From: Thiothrix winogradskyi
GTDB taxonomy: Bacteria > Pseudomonadota > Gammaproteobacteria > Thiotrichales > Thiotrichaceae
Direction: 5' to 3'
Assembly (NCBI RefSeq): GCF_021650935.1
Contig: NZ_CP091244.1
Span: 2,542,001 to 2,606,000 of the forward strand
Length of the DNA: 64,000 nt
The position numbers and the translations under genes were made by a program. The number at the start of each line of letters is the position of its first letter. Position 1 is the first letter of the stretch. The notes under the pieces were generated by a model. It saw only the letters and a list, made by a program, of their open reading frames with translations. It made no database searches and was not told the origin of the DNA. Shown piece after piece: positions 1-8,543 of the stretch.

Positions 1-102
1 CACCCACGGCAAATTCGCAGGAAACACCGTCATGCCATAATGAAAAAACACCACCGTTAGTGCGGCGACATAACGGGTGAAGGTCAGTTGTTCGATTCTC
101 AC
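1..102 (-). CDS. acyltransferase family 3 (OafA/YrhL-like), N-terminal part only
   Basis: An open frame runs leftwards from a GTG at 102 for 34 codons and is cut by the window edge. The translation begins VRIEQLTFTRYVAAL and soon contains VVFFHYG, which matches the N-terminal signature of membrane acyltransferase-3 proteins, including the His in the first membrane helix that the family needs. The in-frame codon 15 bases upstream of the GTG is the stop of wcaJ, so the protein cannot start earlier. No clear Shine-Dalgarno is seen, so translation may be coupled to wcaJ. The family adds acyl groups, often O-acetyl, to surface glycans, which fits its place in a polysaccharide cluster. The substrate is unknown. 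Confidence 0.7.
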   Translation of the reverse strand, partial: MRIEQLTFTRYVAALTVVFFHYGMTVFPANLPWV

Positions 103-117
103 GGGTGTGCAGGGGCG

Positions 118-1518
118 CTAGTAAGCATTTTTGTCATGCAAGGTTTTGAATGCAGTGACGAAAATGATTCTGAGATCCAGTGTCAGGCTCCAGCTACGGA
201 TGTATTCCATATCGAGTTCTACCCGTTTTTCCATTTTGAACAGGGTGTCAGTTTCGCCGCGCCAGCCGTTTACTTGTGCCCAGCCGGTAATGCCGGGTTT
301 CATCAAATGACGACGCATATAGCCGGGAATGAGTTGGCGGTATTCTTCATTATGCGCAACGGCGTGCGGGCGTGGGCCAACAATTGACATATGACCTTGC
401 AGTACATTGAAGAATTGCGGCAGTTCATCCAGTGATGTTTTACGCAGGAATGCGCCAACACGGGTAATCCGGCAATCGTTACGGGTGGCTTGCTTAATAT
501 GTTTACCATTTTCACAAACCGTCATGGTGCGAAACTTGAGTACTTGGAACGTTTCCCCGCGTAAGCCATGCCGGGTTTGCTTGAATAAAATCGGGCCGCG
601 TGAAGTCAGTTTGATCGCCAGTGCGATTCCGAGCATCAAAGGGGATACCAATAACAGAATCAACATGCCTAACAATAAATCTTCAATGCGTTTAATGAAG
701 GCGTGATGCACCGACATCGGTGCGTCGTAAATGCGTAGGATGGGGGTTTCAGCAATTTCCATGTAACGACTGTGTAGCAAGGTGTTGGTGAAGTCGTCGG
801 GAATTAAACGGATTGGCGTGATGGTATCAGCCAGTTCATTAATCAGACGTTTGGATAACAGGGATTGTTCGGAGGAGGGCGCAAGGTAAATTTGATCCCA
901 CTCGCCAGTGCGAGCGGCTTCTTTCATGGCGCTTGCATCACCCAGTCGGGCATAGTGCCGGGGGAGTTCCAGCTCAGTGCCATCATCTTCCAAATGGTAA
1001 AATCCCGCGATTTGAAAGCCAGAGTGAGGTTGGCTATCAATCATTTGGGCAAAGTGCAAGCCTTGTTTGGTAATGCCCGCAATCGCAATGCTATGGTTGT
1101 TGAGACCGATGCGTTTGAGCGAGGCTTGCAAGATACGCAGGGCATAACGGCTGCTGATTAATAAGACTGGGGTGATGAATAACCAGCCTATCAATACAAA
1201 GCGTGAAAATTCTTCGGAAGTTTTTGCCGCAAAAATGATAAAAATGAGGAACAAAAAGGTGACTAACCAAGTCACAATAAGGCGGATGACTTCATCACGG
1301 AAGAATGGGCGTCCACTCCATGAAGTGTAAATGTCGGTAAACCGACCAATCAGACCAAACAGCAAGGAAGCGCCCAAGCCGATGATGAGATAACCTTGAA
1401 TGTTATAGGTACTGGAATGCAAAGAAGCGAGCAGCAGAATGCCCAAAATGATCAGCGTATCGGTGCTGCGGTAGACCAATTCAGCACTGATTCTATTGTT
1501 TACCTTCAAATTTTCCAT
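118..1518 (-). CDS. wcaJ: undecaprenyl-phosphate glucose phosphotransferase (WcaJ/EpsB type)
   Basis: This 466-residue inner-membrane enzyme would start polymer assembly by moving a hexose-1-phosphate, usually glucose, from its UDP-sugar to undecaprenyl phosphate. The N-terminal half has several hydrophobic helices (about residues 12-130) and a nucleotide-binding-like middle domain. The C-terminal catalytic third starts with one more membrane segment and carries the family motifs KFRTM, LRKTSLDELPQFFNVLQG, SIVGPRP and KPGITGWAQVNG. The frame is open to 1668, but ATG 1518 is preferred because AGAGGA lies about ten bases upstream and the 466-residue length fits the family. It lies beyond a 318-base gap from the rest of the operon, so it may have its own promoter. 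The exact sugar specificity is inferred from family membership. Confidence 0.9.
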   Translation of the reverse strand: MENLKVNNRISAELVYRSTDTLIILGILLLASLHSSTYNIQGYLIIGLGASLLFGLIGRFTDIYTSWSGRPFFRDEVIRLIVTWLVTFLFLIFIIFAAKTSEEFSRFVLIGWLFITPVLLISSRYALRILQASLKRIGLNNHSIAIAGITKQGLHFAQMIDSQPHSGFQIAGFYHLEDDGTELELPRHYARLGDASAMKEAARTGEWDQIYLAPSSEQSLLSKRLINELADTITPIRLIPDDFTNTLLHSRYMEIAETPILRIYDAPMSVHHAFIKRIEDLLLGMLILLLVSPLMLGIALAIKLTSRGPILFKQTRHGLRGETFQVLKFRTMTVCENGKHIKQATRNDCRITRVGAFLRKTSLDELPQFFNVLQGHMSIVGPRPHAVAHNEEYRQLIPGYMRRHLMKPGITGWAQVNGWRGETDTLFKMEKRVELDMEYIRSWSLTLDLRIIFVTAFKTLHDKNAY

Positions 1519-1836
1519 GCAACCGTTATCCTCTGACAATGGCTGCGCCAACAAGCCATCATGGAGTTTATTGTCAATAAGTAAACTTGTATTAACTTTG
1601 CTGAGGTCTGATGTAGAAAAACAACAGGTCAGCTTGTTGTTACAAGTAGTGTAATATAATGACAGCAAGCACTATCTATCTGTTATACAAACAAATACGC
1701 TGTCATTGTGCAACTATTTAAGACACTCGGTAGTTGCTAAAACTGCTCCCTAATATAGCCTATGTTTGGGTTTTTTGTCGTAAAAAAAATACAAACGGCA
1801 TTGGCCAAAATATTATGCATCTGCCTGATAAGTATT
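1519..1836. other. 318-base gap upstream of wcaJ; probable promoter/leader region
   Basis: No convincing gene is seen here. The stretch is AT-rich compared with its neighbours. It contains a 7-bp stem-loop (AACAACA/TGTTGTT, 1620-1641) and a 9-bp inverted repeat AATGACAGC (1658-1666) / GCTGTCATT (1699-1707) with 32 bases between the arms. It is the only large gap in the polysaccharide cluster, so a promoter for wcaJ is likely here, but no sigma-70 pair stands out well enough to call. Confidence 0.4.
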
Positions 1837-2661
1837 TCAGCGCGAAGACTGATCTTTCTCCCAAGTATAGGTTTGTAAGTGACGATATTGCCGTGCAGCC
1901 CGCCAGCGAATGACACTTGCAATCAACAGGTAGATCATGGCGGGTACAGCATTCCGGCTGAAAAGTTTATCGAGTAAGATGCTAGAGTAAGCTTTTTTGT
2001 CTACTTTAGTGCAAAGTCTAGCCGCAGCCAGTTGCATATTCCCCAAACGTGCCCGCGTTTTAATCTTGATCAAAGAACTCAGGTTACGGGGGGCGCTAAT
2101 AAATATTTGTGTGCCTGTAATGTTATGACGCTCATGTGCCTCAAATTGACAACGCACAAAACCATCATCGTTAATGATGTCTGGAAACACCTGAAAACGC
2201 TGTCGCCCCGCCTGACTGATGACATAACTACAGGTAGCCACTACCCCTTCGCGAATATAGGGGAGTTGTAACCACAGCCGGTAATACTGTTTGACTAGCC
2301 AAGAAGATTGCGATGTATCGATCACCGGTTCGGGCGCTGCTAATAAGGGGCTGCCGCTTGCCATTGTGGCGGTAATGGCTTGAATCGCGTTAGGCGATAA
2401 GCGCGTATCGGCATCAAGGTAAAACACCGGCCAGCTTGTGACGTGTTTTTCGGCTTCATTTAGGGCATTGACCTTGGACGGTTTGGCTATATCAAGGCAG
2501 ATGGCATGGGGATATTCATTGCGCACAATCTCCGCCGTATTATCCGTGCAGCCATTACACGCCACAATCAGCGTGTTGAGGTCGGCTTGATCCTTGAGGC
2601 TATCCAAACAGCGGCGGATCACGCTGGCTTCATTGTGTGCGGGTACAATCACACTCGCCAT
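1837..2661 (-). CDS. glycosyltransferase family 2
   Basis: A 274-residue GT-A fold glycosyltransferase. It starts MASVIVPAHNEASVIRRCLDSL, the usual first strand and helix of GT2 enzymes, and has the metal-binding motif FYLDADTRL at about residue 90. A hydrophobic segment near the C-terminus (AMIYLLIASVI) suggests membrane association. The frame extends upstream to 2682, but ATG 2661 is chosen because it overlaps the stop of the preceding glycosyltransferase by one base (TGATG), as elsewhere in this operon. It probably adds a sugar to the lipid-linked repeat unit at the cytoplasmic face of the membrane. Donor and acceptor cannot be read from sequence. Confidence 0.85.
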   Translation of the reverse strand: MASVIVPAHNEASVIRRCLDSLKDQADLNTLIVACNGCTDNTAEIVRNEYPHAICLDIAKPSKVNALNEAEKHVTSWPVFYLDADTRLSPNAIQAITATMASGSPLLAAPEPVIDTSQSSWLVKQYYRLWLQLPYIREGVVATCSYVISQAGRQRFQVFPDIINDDGFVRCQFEAHERHNITGTQIFISAPRNLSSLIKIKTRARLGNMQLAAARLCTKVDKKAYSSILLDKLFSRNAVPAMIYLLIASVIRWRAARQYRHLQTYTWEKDQSSR

Positions 2662-3590
2662 CAACGATACCCCTGCAACCAATCAGCACGGTTGGCGAAC
2701 ACGGTTTGCCATTCACGCCGTTGCGCCGATTTCGGTTTGAAGAGGGTATGCACAAGGTATTTGTTCAGCACGTACCAATACAGCAGCGCTTTGTAAACGG
2801 GGCGCTGCCATGCCACTACGTGGCGGTTAACCAGCTCCACTTTGCCTTTGAGCAACTTGATTTGCTTGCCTGAAAAATGGCTGTGGCTCACACCGCCATG
2901 ATGGATGATGCGGGCATCAGGCGTTACGATGGGTTGATGGCCTAAAGCTTTGGCACGTAAGCAATAATCGGCTTCTTCGGCATACATGAAAAAAGTGGCA
3001 TCGAGACCGCCGAGCTTATCCCACAATTCTCGCGTGGTAAGGAAAAAACAGCCGGATACAATATCCACATCCTTAATGGTGTCGCGCTCCCAGCAACCGT
3101 AATTGGCATTATTGAAGAAACACGTTTTGCTGAACAGCTTGCTCAAGCCCACGGCGCTGTAAAACAGGTCGCGTAGATTCGGTTTGCTCCAGGCGTGCTG
3201 GGTATTCAAGCTCATGTCATTGTTGAGGGTAACGCCGCTCCAGATGCCGCTGTCAGGGTACTGTTTGGCGAAACGTAACAAGCGATCCACCGCCGCATTC
3301 ACGATCACGGTATCCGGGTTCAGCAATAGCAAATATTTACCTTGCGCCTGTGCTGCACCCAATTGCACGCCGCCTGCAAATCCCAAATTTGCACCCGATT
3401 CAATCAGCGTTACTTGCGGAAAAAACTGACGAATCATGCTCACTGAGTCATCACTGGAGGCATTGTCTACCACAATGACTTCAAACGTACTCAGTTGGGT
3501 TTCGCGAAACAGCGATTCCAGTGCGCGGCGTGTGTAACTGGACGTATTGTAAGAAACCAGAATGACGCTGATTTCTGTGCTTGCCGTCAT
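2661..3590 (-). CDS. glycosyltransferase family 2, rhamnosyltransferase-like (WbbL type)
   Basis: A 309-residue GT2 enzyme. ISVILVSYNTSSYTRRAL forms the N-terminal nucleotide-binding strand, VVDNASSDDS follows, LLLNPDTVI is the metal-binding DXD-type motif near residue 95, and MYAEEADYCLRAKALG is the acceptor-side motif with the likely catalytic acid. This pattern is common in WbbL-like rhamnosyltransferases. The dTDP-L-rhamnose genes rfbABCD lie upstream in the same operon, so rhamnose is a plausible donor, but this is inference. The start overlaps the stop of the preceding acyltransferase gene by four bases (ATGA). Confidence 0.87.
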   Translation of the reverse strand: MTASTEISVILVSYNTSSYTRRALESLFRETQLSTFEVIVVDNASSDDSVSMIRQFFPQVTLIESGANLGFAGGVQLGAAQAQGKYLLLLNPDTVIVNAAVDRLLRFAKQYPDSGIWSGVTLNNDMSLNTQHAWSKPNLRDLFYSAVGLSKLFSKTCFFNNANYGCWERDTIKDVDIVSGCFFLTTRELWDKLGGLDATFFMYAEEADYCLRAKALGHQPIVTPDARIIHHGGVSHSHFSGKQIKLLKGKVELVNRHVVAWQRPVYKALLYWYVLNKYLVHTLFKPKSAQRREWQTVFANRADWLQGYR

Positions 3591-4045
3591 GCTAATCTCC
3601 CGTAAGCAATGGTTTGAATACCTGAACGCACAACTTTTGCCGGATTACCTGCCACAATCGAATGCGCAGGCACGTCTTTGGTGACAACGCTGCCAGCACC
3701 GACGATCACCTGATCACCGATAGTCACGCCGGGTAAAATAATAGCACCACAGCCGATGAAACAGTTAGCCCCAATGCGTGTTTTTTGTTCAAATTGACCG
3801 CCATGCCGCCGGGTCGCGTAATCGTGTGCGAGGATAATGCTATCAAACGCGATGTAAGTTTTTTCCCCGATCTCGATGCAACGTGGATTGGTCTTATCCA
3901 AGCGAGCTTTAAACGAAATTCGTACATCTGGAGCAATATTCATGCCATAAAGCTTGCGGAAATACCCGGTTCGCAACCACAGCAGGCTGTCACGGAACCA
4001 CACCAGCCACATGAACATTCTTTGATTGATAAAACGCAGTCTCAT
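3587..4045 (-). CDS. left-handed beta-helix (hexapeptide repeat) acyltransferase
   Basis: A 152-residue CatB/MaaA/WcaF-type acyltransferase. The C-terminal half contains hexapeptide repeats (IGANCFIGCGAIILPGVTIG, VIVGAGSVVTKDV) followed by the hallmark SIVAGNPAKVVR. HDYATRRHGG carries the likely catalytic His. Such enzymes O- or N-acetylate sugars from acetyl-CoA. The protein lacks a membrane domain, so it would act in the cytoplasm on a sugar or lipid-linked intermediate. It overlaps both neighbours by four bases (ATGA), which indicates translational coupling. Confidence 0.85.
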   Translation of the reverse strand: MRLRFINQRMFMWLVWFRDSLLWLRTGYFRKLYGMNIAPDVRISFKARLDKTNPRCIEIGEKTYIAFDSIILAHDYATRRHGGQFEQKTRIGANCFIGCGAIILPGVTIGDQVIVGAGSVVTKDVPAHSIVAGNPAKVVRSGIQTIAYGRLA

Positions 4046-5352
4046 GTTTTGTCGTTGTTTCTAAGGTTATTGGTGGGGGCATTATTGGTGGAATCGTTTG
4101 CGGATACCAATTCTTCTGCCTGACGGTTCCATAAAGGATAGTATTGCGCCCAGCTAATTGCCCCTAACATGAAGAAAAACATCGGTTGCAACTTGCCGAA
4201 ATAGTCCACCGTAAAGCCAATTAAAATCAGCGACATGAATGACAGAATCCATGCAGACACCATCCACCGGAATTGGTCGTTATGTTGGTGCGCCAGGTTC
4301 AAGGCATGGAATACCGCATACAAACAAGCGAGTAATAAAACGACCAAGGCAAAGATACCGTGTTGCAGAATCAGCAATAACCAGAAACTGTCAATGCTGT
4401 TACCCATCCATTCCATCCAATAAGGGCGCGTCCAGTCATGGTGGGCAATCCCAAGAATTAGATTCTCGCGGATGTCATCGGCAGTGTATTCCCATTGCAG
4501 GATACGGAAATAACCGGTATTGGGGTTGAATGTCAGGTACGAAATCAAAATGCCAAAAAATCCCCGGTTGGAAGATGCTTCGATTAACAGCGCCGCCGCC
4601 AAGCCACCAAAAAACAGTGAAATCCAGAATTGCCGGGCGTTATACCAAAACTTGACTAAAACAGCCGTAAATCCCTGAAAAATCAACGCCAGCAGCGGTG
4701 CTGACGATAATGTCAGTAGCATGGAAAACATGATCCCGACCAGTTTGCTCACATAACTCAGGGTACGGAAACGCAAGACCAACAAGAGCGCAAACGGGAA
4801 GAACAATGCCAGCAACGTGCCATACAGAATAGGGTGTTCAAACAAGCTGGTAGCCCGCATAATGTCAGCGCGAATGTAATGATACGTGTAAAGACGTGGG
4901 TCTAAGGCATGGTTTCCCGTCAGTTTTTCGGCGATTTCATGCAAGATGCGGTGTTGGTTTAAGGCTTCGTAAAGCGTGAATACCGTGAGCAGGGCGAGTA
5001 CCGTGATGAAGGTTTGGTTGACCCGGTAAAACCGCTGCGGGTTCGTAATAAATAACCGCGCCAGATAAAACGCACCCATGACTTCAATCGCAAAAATTCC
5101 CGTTGATTCAATGGCTTTTTGCAAACCATGATTGTGCCAGAAACTGGCGAACACAATGCCTACCAAACACAATAGCAAAATATCGACGAGATCCGCTTGT
5201 TGCAGCACTTCGCGCAAATTAAATAGCGCGTATAACAGCGCCAAACCCAGCACAATACGGTAAGTTTCGACCCGGATCGAACCCACCATGACATAAAACT
5301 CCAGCGGGATAAAAATCGAGACAATGAATAGGATAGCGATAATTCTTAACAT
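4042..5352 (-). CDS. O-antigen polymerase/ligase-like membrane protein (Wzy candidate)
   Basis: A 436-residue protein with about ten to twelve hydrophobic segments across its length and a larger hydrophilic loop near residues 275-310. The phrase TSLFEHPILYGTLLAL resembles the conserved region of O-antigen ligase/polymerase (Wzy_C/WaaL) proteins. Given a flippase directly upstream and an initiating transferase downstream, polymerisation of the repeat unit at the periplasmic face is the most likely role. Sequence divergence in this family makes the polymerase or ligase choice uncertain. Its start follows a strong AGGAGG five bases upstream, eight bases after the flippase stop. Confidence 0.75.
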   Translation of the reverse strand: MLRIIAILFIVSIFIPLEFYVMVGSIRVETYRIVLGLALLYALFNLREVLQQADLVDILLLCLVGIVFASFWHNHGLQKAIESTGIFAIEVMGAFYLARLFITNPQRFYRVNQTFITVLALLTVFTLYEALNQHRILHEIAEKLTGNHALDPRLYTYHYIRADIMRATSLFEHPILYGTLLALFFPFALLLVLRFRTLSYVSKLVGIMFSMLLTLSSAPLLALIFQGFTAVLVKFWYNARQFWISLFFGGLAAALLIEASSNRGFFGILISYLTFNPNTGYFRILQWEYTADDIRENLILGIAHHDWTRPYWMEWMGNSIDSFWLLLILQHGIFALVVLLLACLYAVFHALNLAHQHNDQFRWMVSAWILSFMSLILIGFTVDYFGKLQPMFFFMLGAISWAQYYPLWNRQAEELVSANDSTNNAPTNNLRNNDKT

Positions 5353-5360
5353 TGCACCTC

Positions 5361-6638
5361 CTATCCTTGTTTGCCAGATGTGTTTAGTAGACGCTTTGTG
5401 AAAAACAGCGTGATGACCCCCAGCGTTAGCACCAGATTGGCGACGAGTGTTGCACCCGCTGCCCCTTCAATGCCGTACTTTGGAATAAACATCAAATTAG
5501 CGATTACATTAATGACCAGCGCCAGCCCCAGTAAGCTGTTCAGGTAGCGCACTTGTCCCTGCACAATAAACATAAACGAAAAGGTCAGGCTTAACGCCCG
5601 CACCCACTGCGCTACCAACAAGATAGCCAGTGCCGTGCCAGCTTGCACATATTCCGGTTTAAACACACTGAGTAAGTGATCACCCAGCAACAACAATAAT
5701 AGCGTGACAGCCCCCAAAATTCCCGCTACCAAAGCGGTGGCTTGCCAGAAAAACCGTGTTAGTTGTTCCGGCTGGTGTTGGTGAATGCGGAGTAAGCGTG
5801 GGTATATCGTGGCATCCAACGCCCCAAGAAAAAACAGGCTGACAAACGATAAACGCGCCGCGACGGTGAATAGCGCCACATCCTCATTCGACAACAATAT
5901 GCCGGTCAGCAGCGTATCCGCCCACAACATCAAAAAGGAAAAAAATGACACGGGTGCGAGTGGCAACGACTGCTGCAACACTGCTTTAACGCTAAACCGG
6001 GTTGGCTTGGCGGGGTGTAAACTGTTCCACCAAGGGCGTATCCAGTAAAACGATGCCAACCCCGCCACTGCCAGTGATGCCACATACAGCAACAGATAAT
6101 GCTGATTGTCGCTAAAGCTCCACCAGAATAGCCCGATCAGCAGCATATAAGCCACCGCAGGCAAGGAGTTCTGCACCAGAATTGACTCGGAGGTATGCTG
6201 GATGGCTTTCAAAAATGACGAATTTAACATCACCAGATTGAAAAACAGAATGCCGCTTCCCGCCAGCAATAACGGCAGCATTTGAATCGCATCATCAAAC
6301 AACCAGTGCTTGGATAGCGGGGCAAATACCAGCCAGCCCAGCATGAAAATACCGCTACTGATCAACACCATGCGGTAAGCATCGCGTAAATGTACACCTT
6401 GCTGCTGCGTATCCGTGTCATGAATTCGCGCCACATCGCGCACCAGCCACTGTTCCACCCCCAAACGGCTGAATAGCGAAATGCCAGTCACGAGTGTCAT
6501 GAGCATGAATACCATGCCCGCTTCTGCTATCGGTAGGGTGCGTGTCAGTACAATTGCCACCGCAAAATTCAACCCAACCCCGGCAAAGCGGGCAATCGTC
6601 GAAAGTAAGCTGGTCAGCAGCAGGGAAGAATTACTCAT
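5361..6638 (-). CDS. oligosaccharide flippase (Wzx, MOP superfamily)
   Basis: A 425-residue integral membrane protein of the polysaccharide_synt/MatE-like fold, with about twelve hydrophobic helices from residue 8 (LLTSLLSTIARFAGVGLNFA) to the C-terminus. Early on it has the family phrase LTRTLPIAEAGMVFMLMTL. It would carry the undecaprenyl-diphosphate-linked repeat unit to the outer face of the inner membrane, just before Wzy acts. It overlaps the preceding glycosyltransferase gene by four bases (ATGA). Substrate specificity cannot be predicted. Confidence 0.87.
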   Translation of the reverse strand: MSNSSLLLTSLLSTIARFAGVGLNFAVAIVLTRTLPIAEAGMVFMLMTLVTGISLFSRLGVEQWLVRDVARIHDTDTQQQGVHLRDAYRMVLISSGIFMLGWLVFAPLSKHWLFDDAIQMLPLLLAGSGILFFNLVMLNSSFLKAIQHTSESILVQNSLPAVAYMLLIGLFWWSFSDNQHYLLLYVASLAVAGLASFYWIRPWWNSLHPAKPTRFSVKAVLQQSLPLAPVSFFSFLMLWADTLLTGILLSNEDVALFTVAARLSFVSLFFLGALDATIYPRLLRIHQHQPEQLTRFFWQATALVAGILGAVTLLLLLLGDHLLSVFKPEYVQAGTALAILLVAQWVRALSLTFSFMFIVQGQVRYLNSLLGLALVINVIANLMFIPKYGIEGAAGATLVANLVLTLGVITLFFTKRLLNTSGKQG

Positions 6639-7132
6639 GTTCGGTTGCTGAGCGAAGTCGAAGCACGAATCGCTTGATCAATGAAATCAACCAGCGTTTG
6701 CCGCCGGGAATCATTGTCCAGTGGTGCAGCTTGCAAGGTGTGTTGCCGTGCCAACAGTTCATACAATTCGTCTTGAGTCGAGGCGGTGTACACCCCCGGC
6801 AATTGACCCATCCAAGCTAAACCGTCCAGTTGGTGATCGTTGCGGTGTTCGCCGAGAGCGTGTTGACGGTTCATCACAATAATGGGTTTGCGGTGTTCCA
6901 GCGCGGTAATGATATTGCCCATGCCTGCATGTGAAATGATCAAATCGGCGTTTTGCAAGTGTTGGTTAAACACCGCTGTGGTCATAAAGCGTTCCCATTG
7001 CAGGGTTTGCGGCAAATATTCCCCGCCTGCAATTTGTGCCATACCCGTGAGCGCGTGTTGGCTTGCCCATTCATCCACGGCGCGAATCAGGCGATCAAAC
7101 GGAAATTGCGTGCCAACTGCTACAAAAATCAC
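6635..7132 (-). CDS. Alg13/PssE-like glycosyltransferase catalytic subunit (GT28 C-terminal)
   Basis: A 165-residue protein matching the C-terminal catalytic domain of family-28 enzymes. VIFVAVGTQFPFDRL forms the start, and HAGMGNIITALEHRKPIIVM followed by EHRNDHQ is the UDP-sugar-binding signature. Such half-size proteins work as a dimer with an Alg14/PssD membrane anchor, which is the next gene upstream. The frame continues up to 7183, but the GTG at 7132 is chosen because it gives a GTGA overlap with the upstream stop and begins exactly at the first beta strand. The C-terminal residues STSLS are encoded by a short dispersed repeat (6648-6665). Confidence 0.85.
   Translation of the reverse strand: MIFVAVGTQFPFDRLIRAVDEWASQHALTGMAQIAGGEYLPQTLQWERFMTTAVFNQHLQNADLIISHAGMGNIITALEHRKPIIVMNRQHALGEHRNDHQLDGLAWMGQLPGVYTASTQDELYELLARQHTLQAAPLDNDSRRQTLVDFIDQAIRASTSLSNRT
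6648..6665. repeat. short dispersed repeat, copy 1 (in the PssE-like gene)
   Basis: The sequence CTGAGCGAAGTCGAAGC lies inside the 3' end of the PssE-like gene and is translated on the minus strand as ASTSLS. The core CTGAGCGAAGTCGAAG recurs exactly at 7449-7464, and a variant is found at 8554-8573. Confidence 0.6.
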
Positions 7133-7590
7133 AAGACCGCCCCTTTGTATTGGATAGTCTGCCCGTCGCTCAAATGTTCCCATTGCGTCAAGAAGACATC
7201 GGCGCGTTTTTGTGCCAGTTTACCCGCCCGTGAAATCTGTTTGACGTTGGCAATGCTGTCTACCCAAATGGTACGGATGCCGAGAAAACTACCCAGCCAA
7301 ATCGCCACCGCACCCGGTGCCGCACCGGTGGACAGAATCGCTTTCGGGCGTTCTTTCAATAAGATATACAATACTTGTAAAGCACAAGGTATTAAGCGCC
7401 ACTTATCATCCGCACTCACATCCACGACCGAATACACTTTGCGTTCACTGAGCGAAGTCGAAGTGAACAACGCCGCAGGCATCGCATACACAATCTGGTA
7501 ACGGTCTTCCAGCCCCGCACTCAGCCGATTAAGCTGAATCCAATGCCCGCCGGGAGAGGAAATTGCCAACAGTTTCGGCTTAACACTCAT
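7129..7590 (-). CDS. Alg14/PssD-like membrane-anchor subunit of a glycosyltransferase
   Basis: A 153-residue protein like Alg14 and PssD, which recruit the catalytic Alg13/PssE partner to the membrane and complete the UDP-sugar site. The N-terminus has LLAISSPGGHWIQLNRL with the conserved GGH. The middle contains ILSTGAAPGAVAIWLGSFLG and WVDSIANVKQISRAGKL, which match the family's conserved phrases. A four-base overlap joins it to the methyltransferase gene before it, and a GTGA overlap joins it to its partner after it. Residues TSTSLSE near position 44 coincide with a dispersed repeat (7443-7468), an unusual place in a conserved fold. Confidence 0.87.
   Translation of the reverse strand: MSVKPKLLAISSPGGHWIQLNRLSAGLEDRYQIVYAMPAALFTSTSLSERKVYSVVDVSADDKWRLIPCALQVLYILLKERPKAILSTGAAPGAVAIWLGSFLGIRTIWVDSIANVKQISRAGKLAQKRADVFLTQWEHLSDGQTIQYKGAVL
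7443..7468. repeat. short dispersed repeat, copy 2 (in the PssD-like gene)
   Basis: The core CTGAGCGAAGTCGAAG is flanked by the inverted arms GTTCACT and AGTGAAC, giving a 26-base element able to form a hairpin. It lies in frame inside the PssD-like gene and is read as FTSTSLSE. Confidence 0.6.
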
Positions 7591-8543
7591 GCGGGTTTTC
7601 TCAAGTAAAACGCCGCCTGATCGCCTTGATTCAGCGCGTTCAATTCCCGTGAGCGTTGTTCAAACTCACGAATTTGTTTGGTGGTGAACAGCGAGTTTTC
7701 CGGTGATTCTGCCCAGGAACGCGGGTCGCGTAGCGGAATATCCTGTTCGTACTGTTTGCTCCCCCAGAATTGCAGGGCATTGGAATCGTATACTACTTGT
7801 TCGCACAAAAAGCCTGCCTGTTCTGCCAGTGCCTGCATACTCTTGACCGAATGCAGGTACAAATGACGTGGCGCATCCAGTTGCACCCAGTTTACGCCGT
7901 ATTCCTGCCACACATACGAGGACACGGTTGGCACGCGCACCAAGGCGACTCCGCCCGGTTTCAGGATATTGAAGGCTTGCCCCAAATTAGTCCGTTGATT
8001 CGGCAAATGTTCAAAGGAGTGGTGGAACATCACCACATCCCATTCGCCGGTTTCGCTGAAAATATCACGTTTTTCAATGCACAAGCCGTTGGGGTAAACG
8101 ATGTCCGTCTGGTTAAACGGGTCGATGCCCAACAGGTTTTGAAAACCAAGTTCGCGCAGGGAATGCAATAAATGTCCTGCCCCACAGCCCACATCCAGAA
8201 TGCGCGTTGCTTGTTTTAGCTTGAGCGGGCGCAGCGTAGCGAGTTTTGCATTCGGCATCCACAAGTGCATTACCCGCCCAATCAGGCAGTTACCGCTGAC
8301 TTCGTAACGATCCCGCCACTTGGTTAAGGTTTGTTTAACCTTGCCACCTGCTTTGGTTGCGTCGCTGTAGGAATAATAATTTTCCGGGTAATAGTCCGCG
8401 ATATTTGCCGGAACCTGTTCGATTTGCAGACAGTCACAATCCGCACACTGGAAATAACGGTGTTCATCCCGCAAGCCGAGCATCATTTCCTTGGCGACAT
8501 ACGTGCGGTGTGCGCCGTTACTGCCACAAATACGGCACTGCAT
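7587..8543 (-). CDS. class I SAM-dependent methyltransferase with N-terminal zinc motif
   Basis: A 318-residue protein. The N-terminus has two cysteine pairs, MQCRICGS and CADCDCLQ, likely a small zinc-binding domain. RILDVGCGAGHLLHSL near residue 105 is the S-adenosylmethionine-binding motif I, and FHHSFEHLPN follows as the post-motif region. The frame stays open to 8696, but ATG 8543 gives a one-base TGATG overlap with rfbB and starts right at the zinc motif. In polysaccharide clusters such enzymes methylate a sugar or sugar nucleotide. The substrate is not predictable here. Confidence 0.82.
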   Translation of the reverse strand: MQCRICGSNGAHRTYVAKEMMLGLRDEHRYFQCADCDCLQIEQVPANIADYYPENYYSYSDATKAGGKVKQTLTKWRDRYEVSGNCLIGRVMHLWMPNAKLATLRPLKLKQATRILDVGCGAGHLLHSLRELGFQNLLGIDPFNQTDIVYPNGLCIEKRDIFSETGEWDVVMFHHSFEHLPNQRTNLGQAFNILKPGGVALVRVPTVSSYVWQEYGVNWVQLDAPRHLYLHSVKSMQALAEQAGFLCEQVVYDSNALQFWGSKQYEQDIPLRDPRSWAESPENSLFTTKQIREFEQRSRELNALNQGDQAAFYLRKPA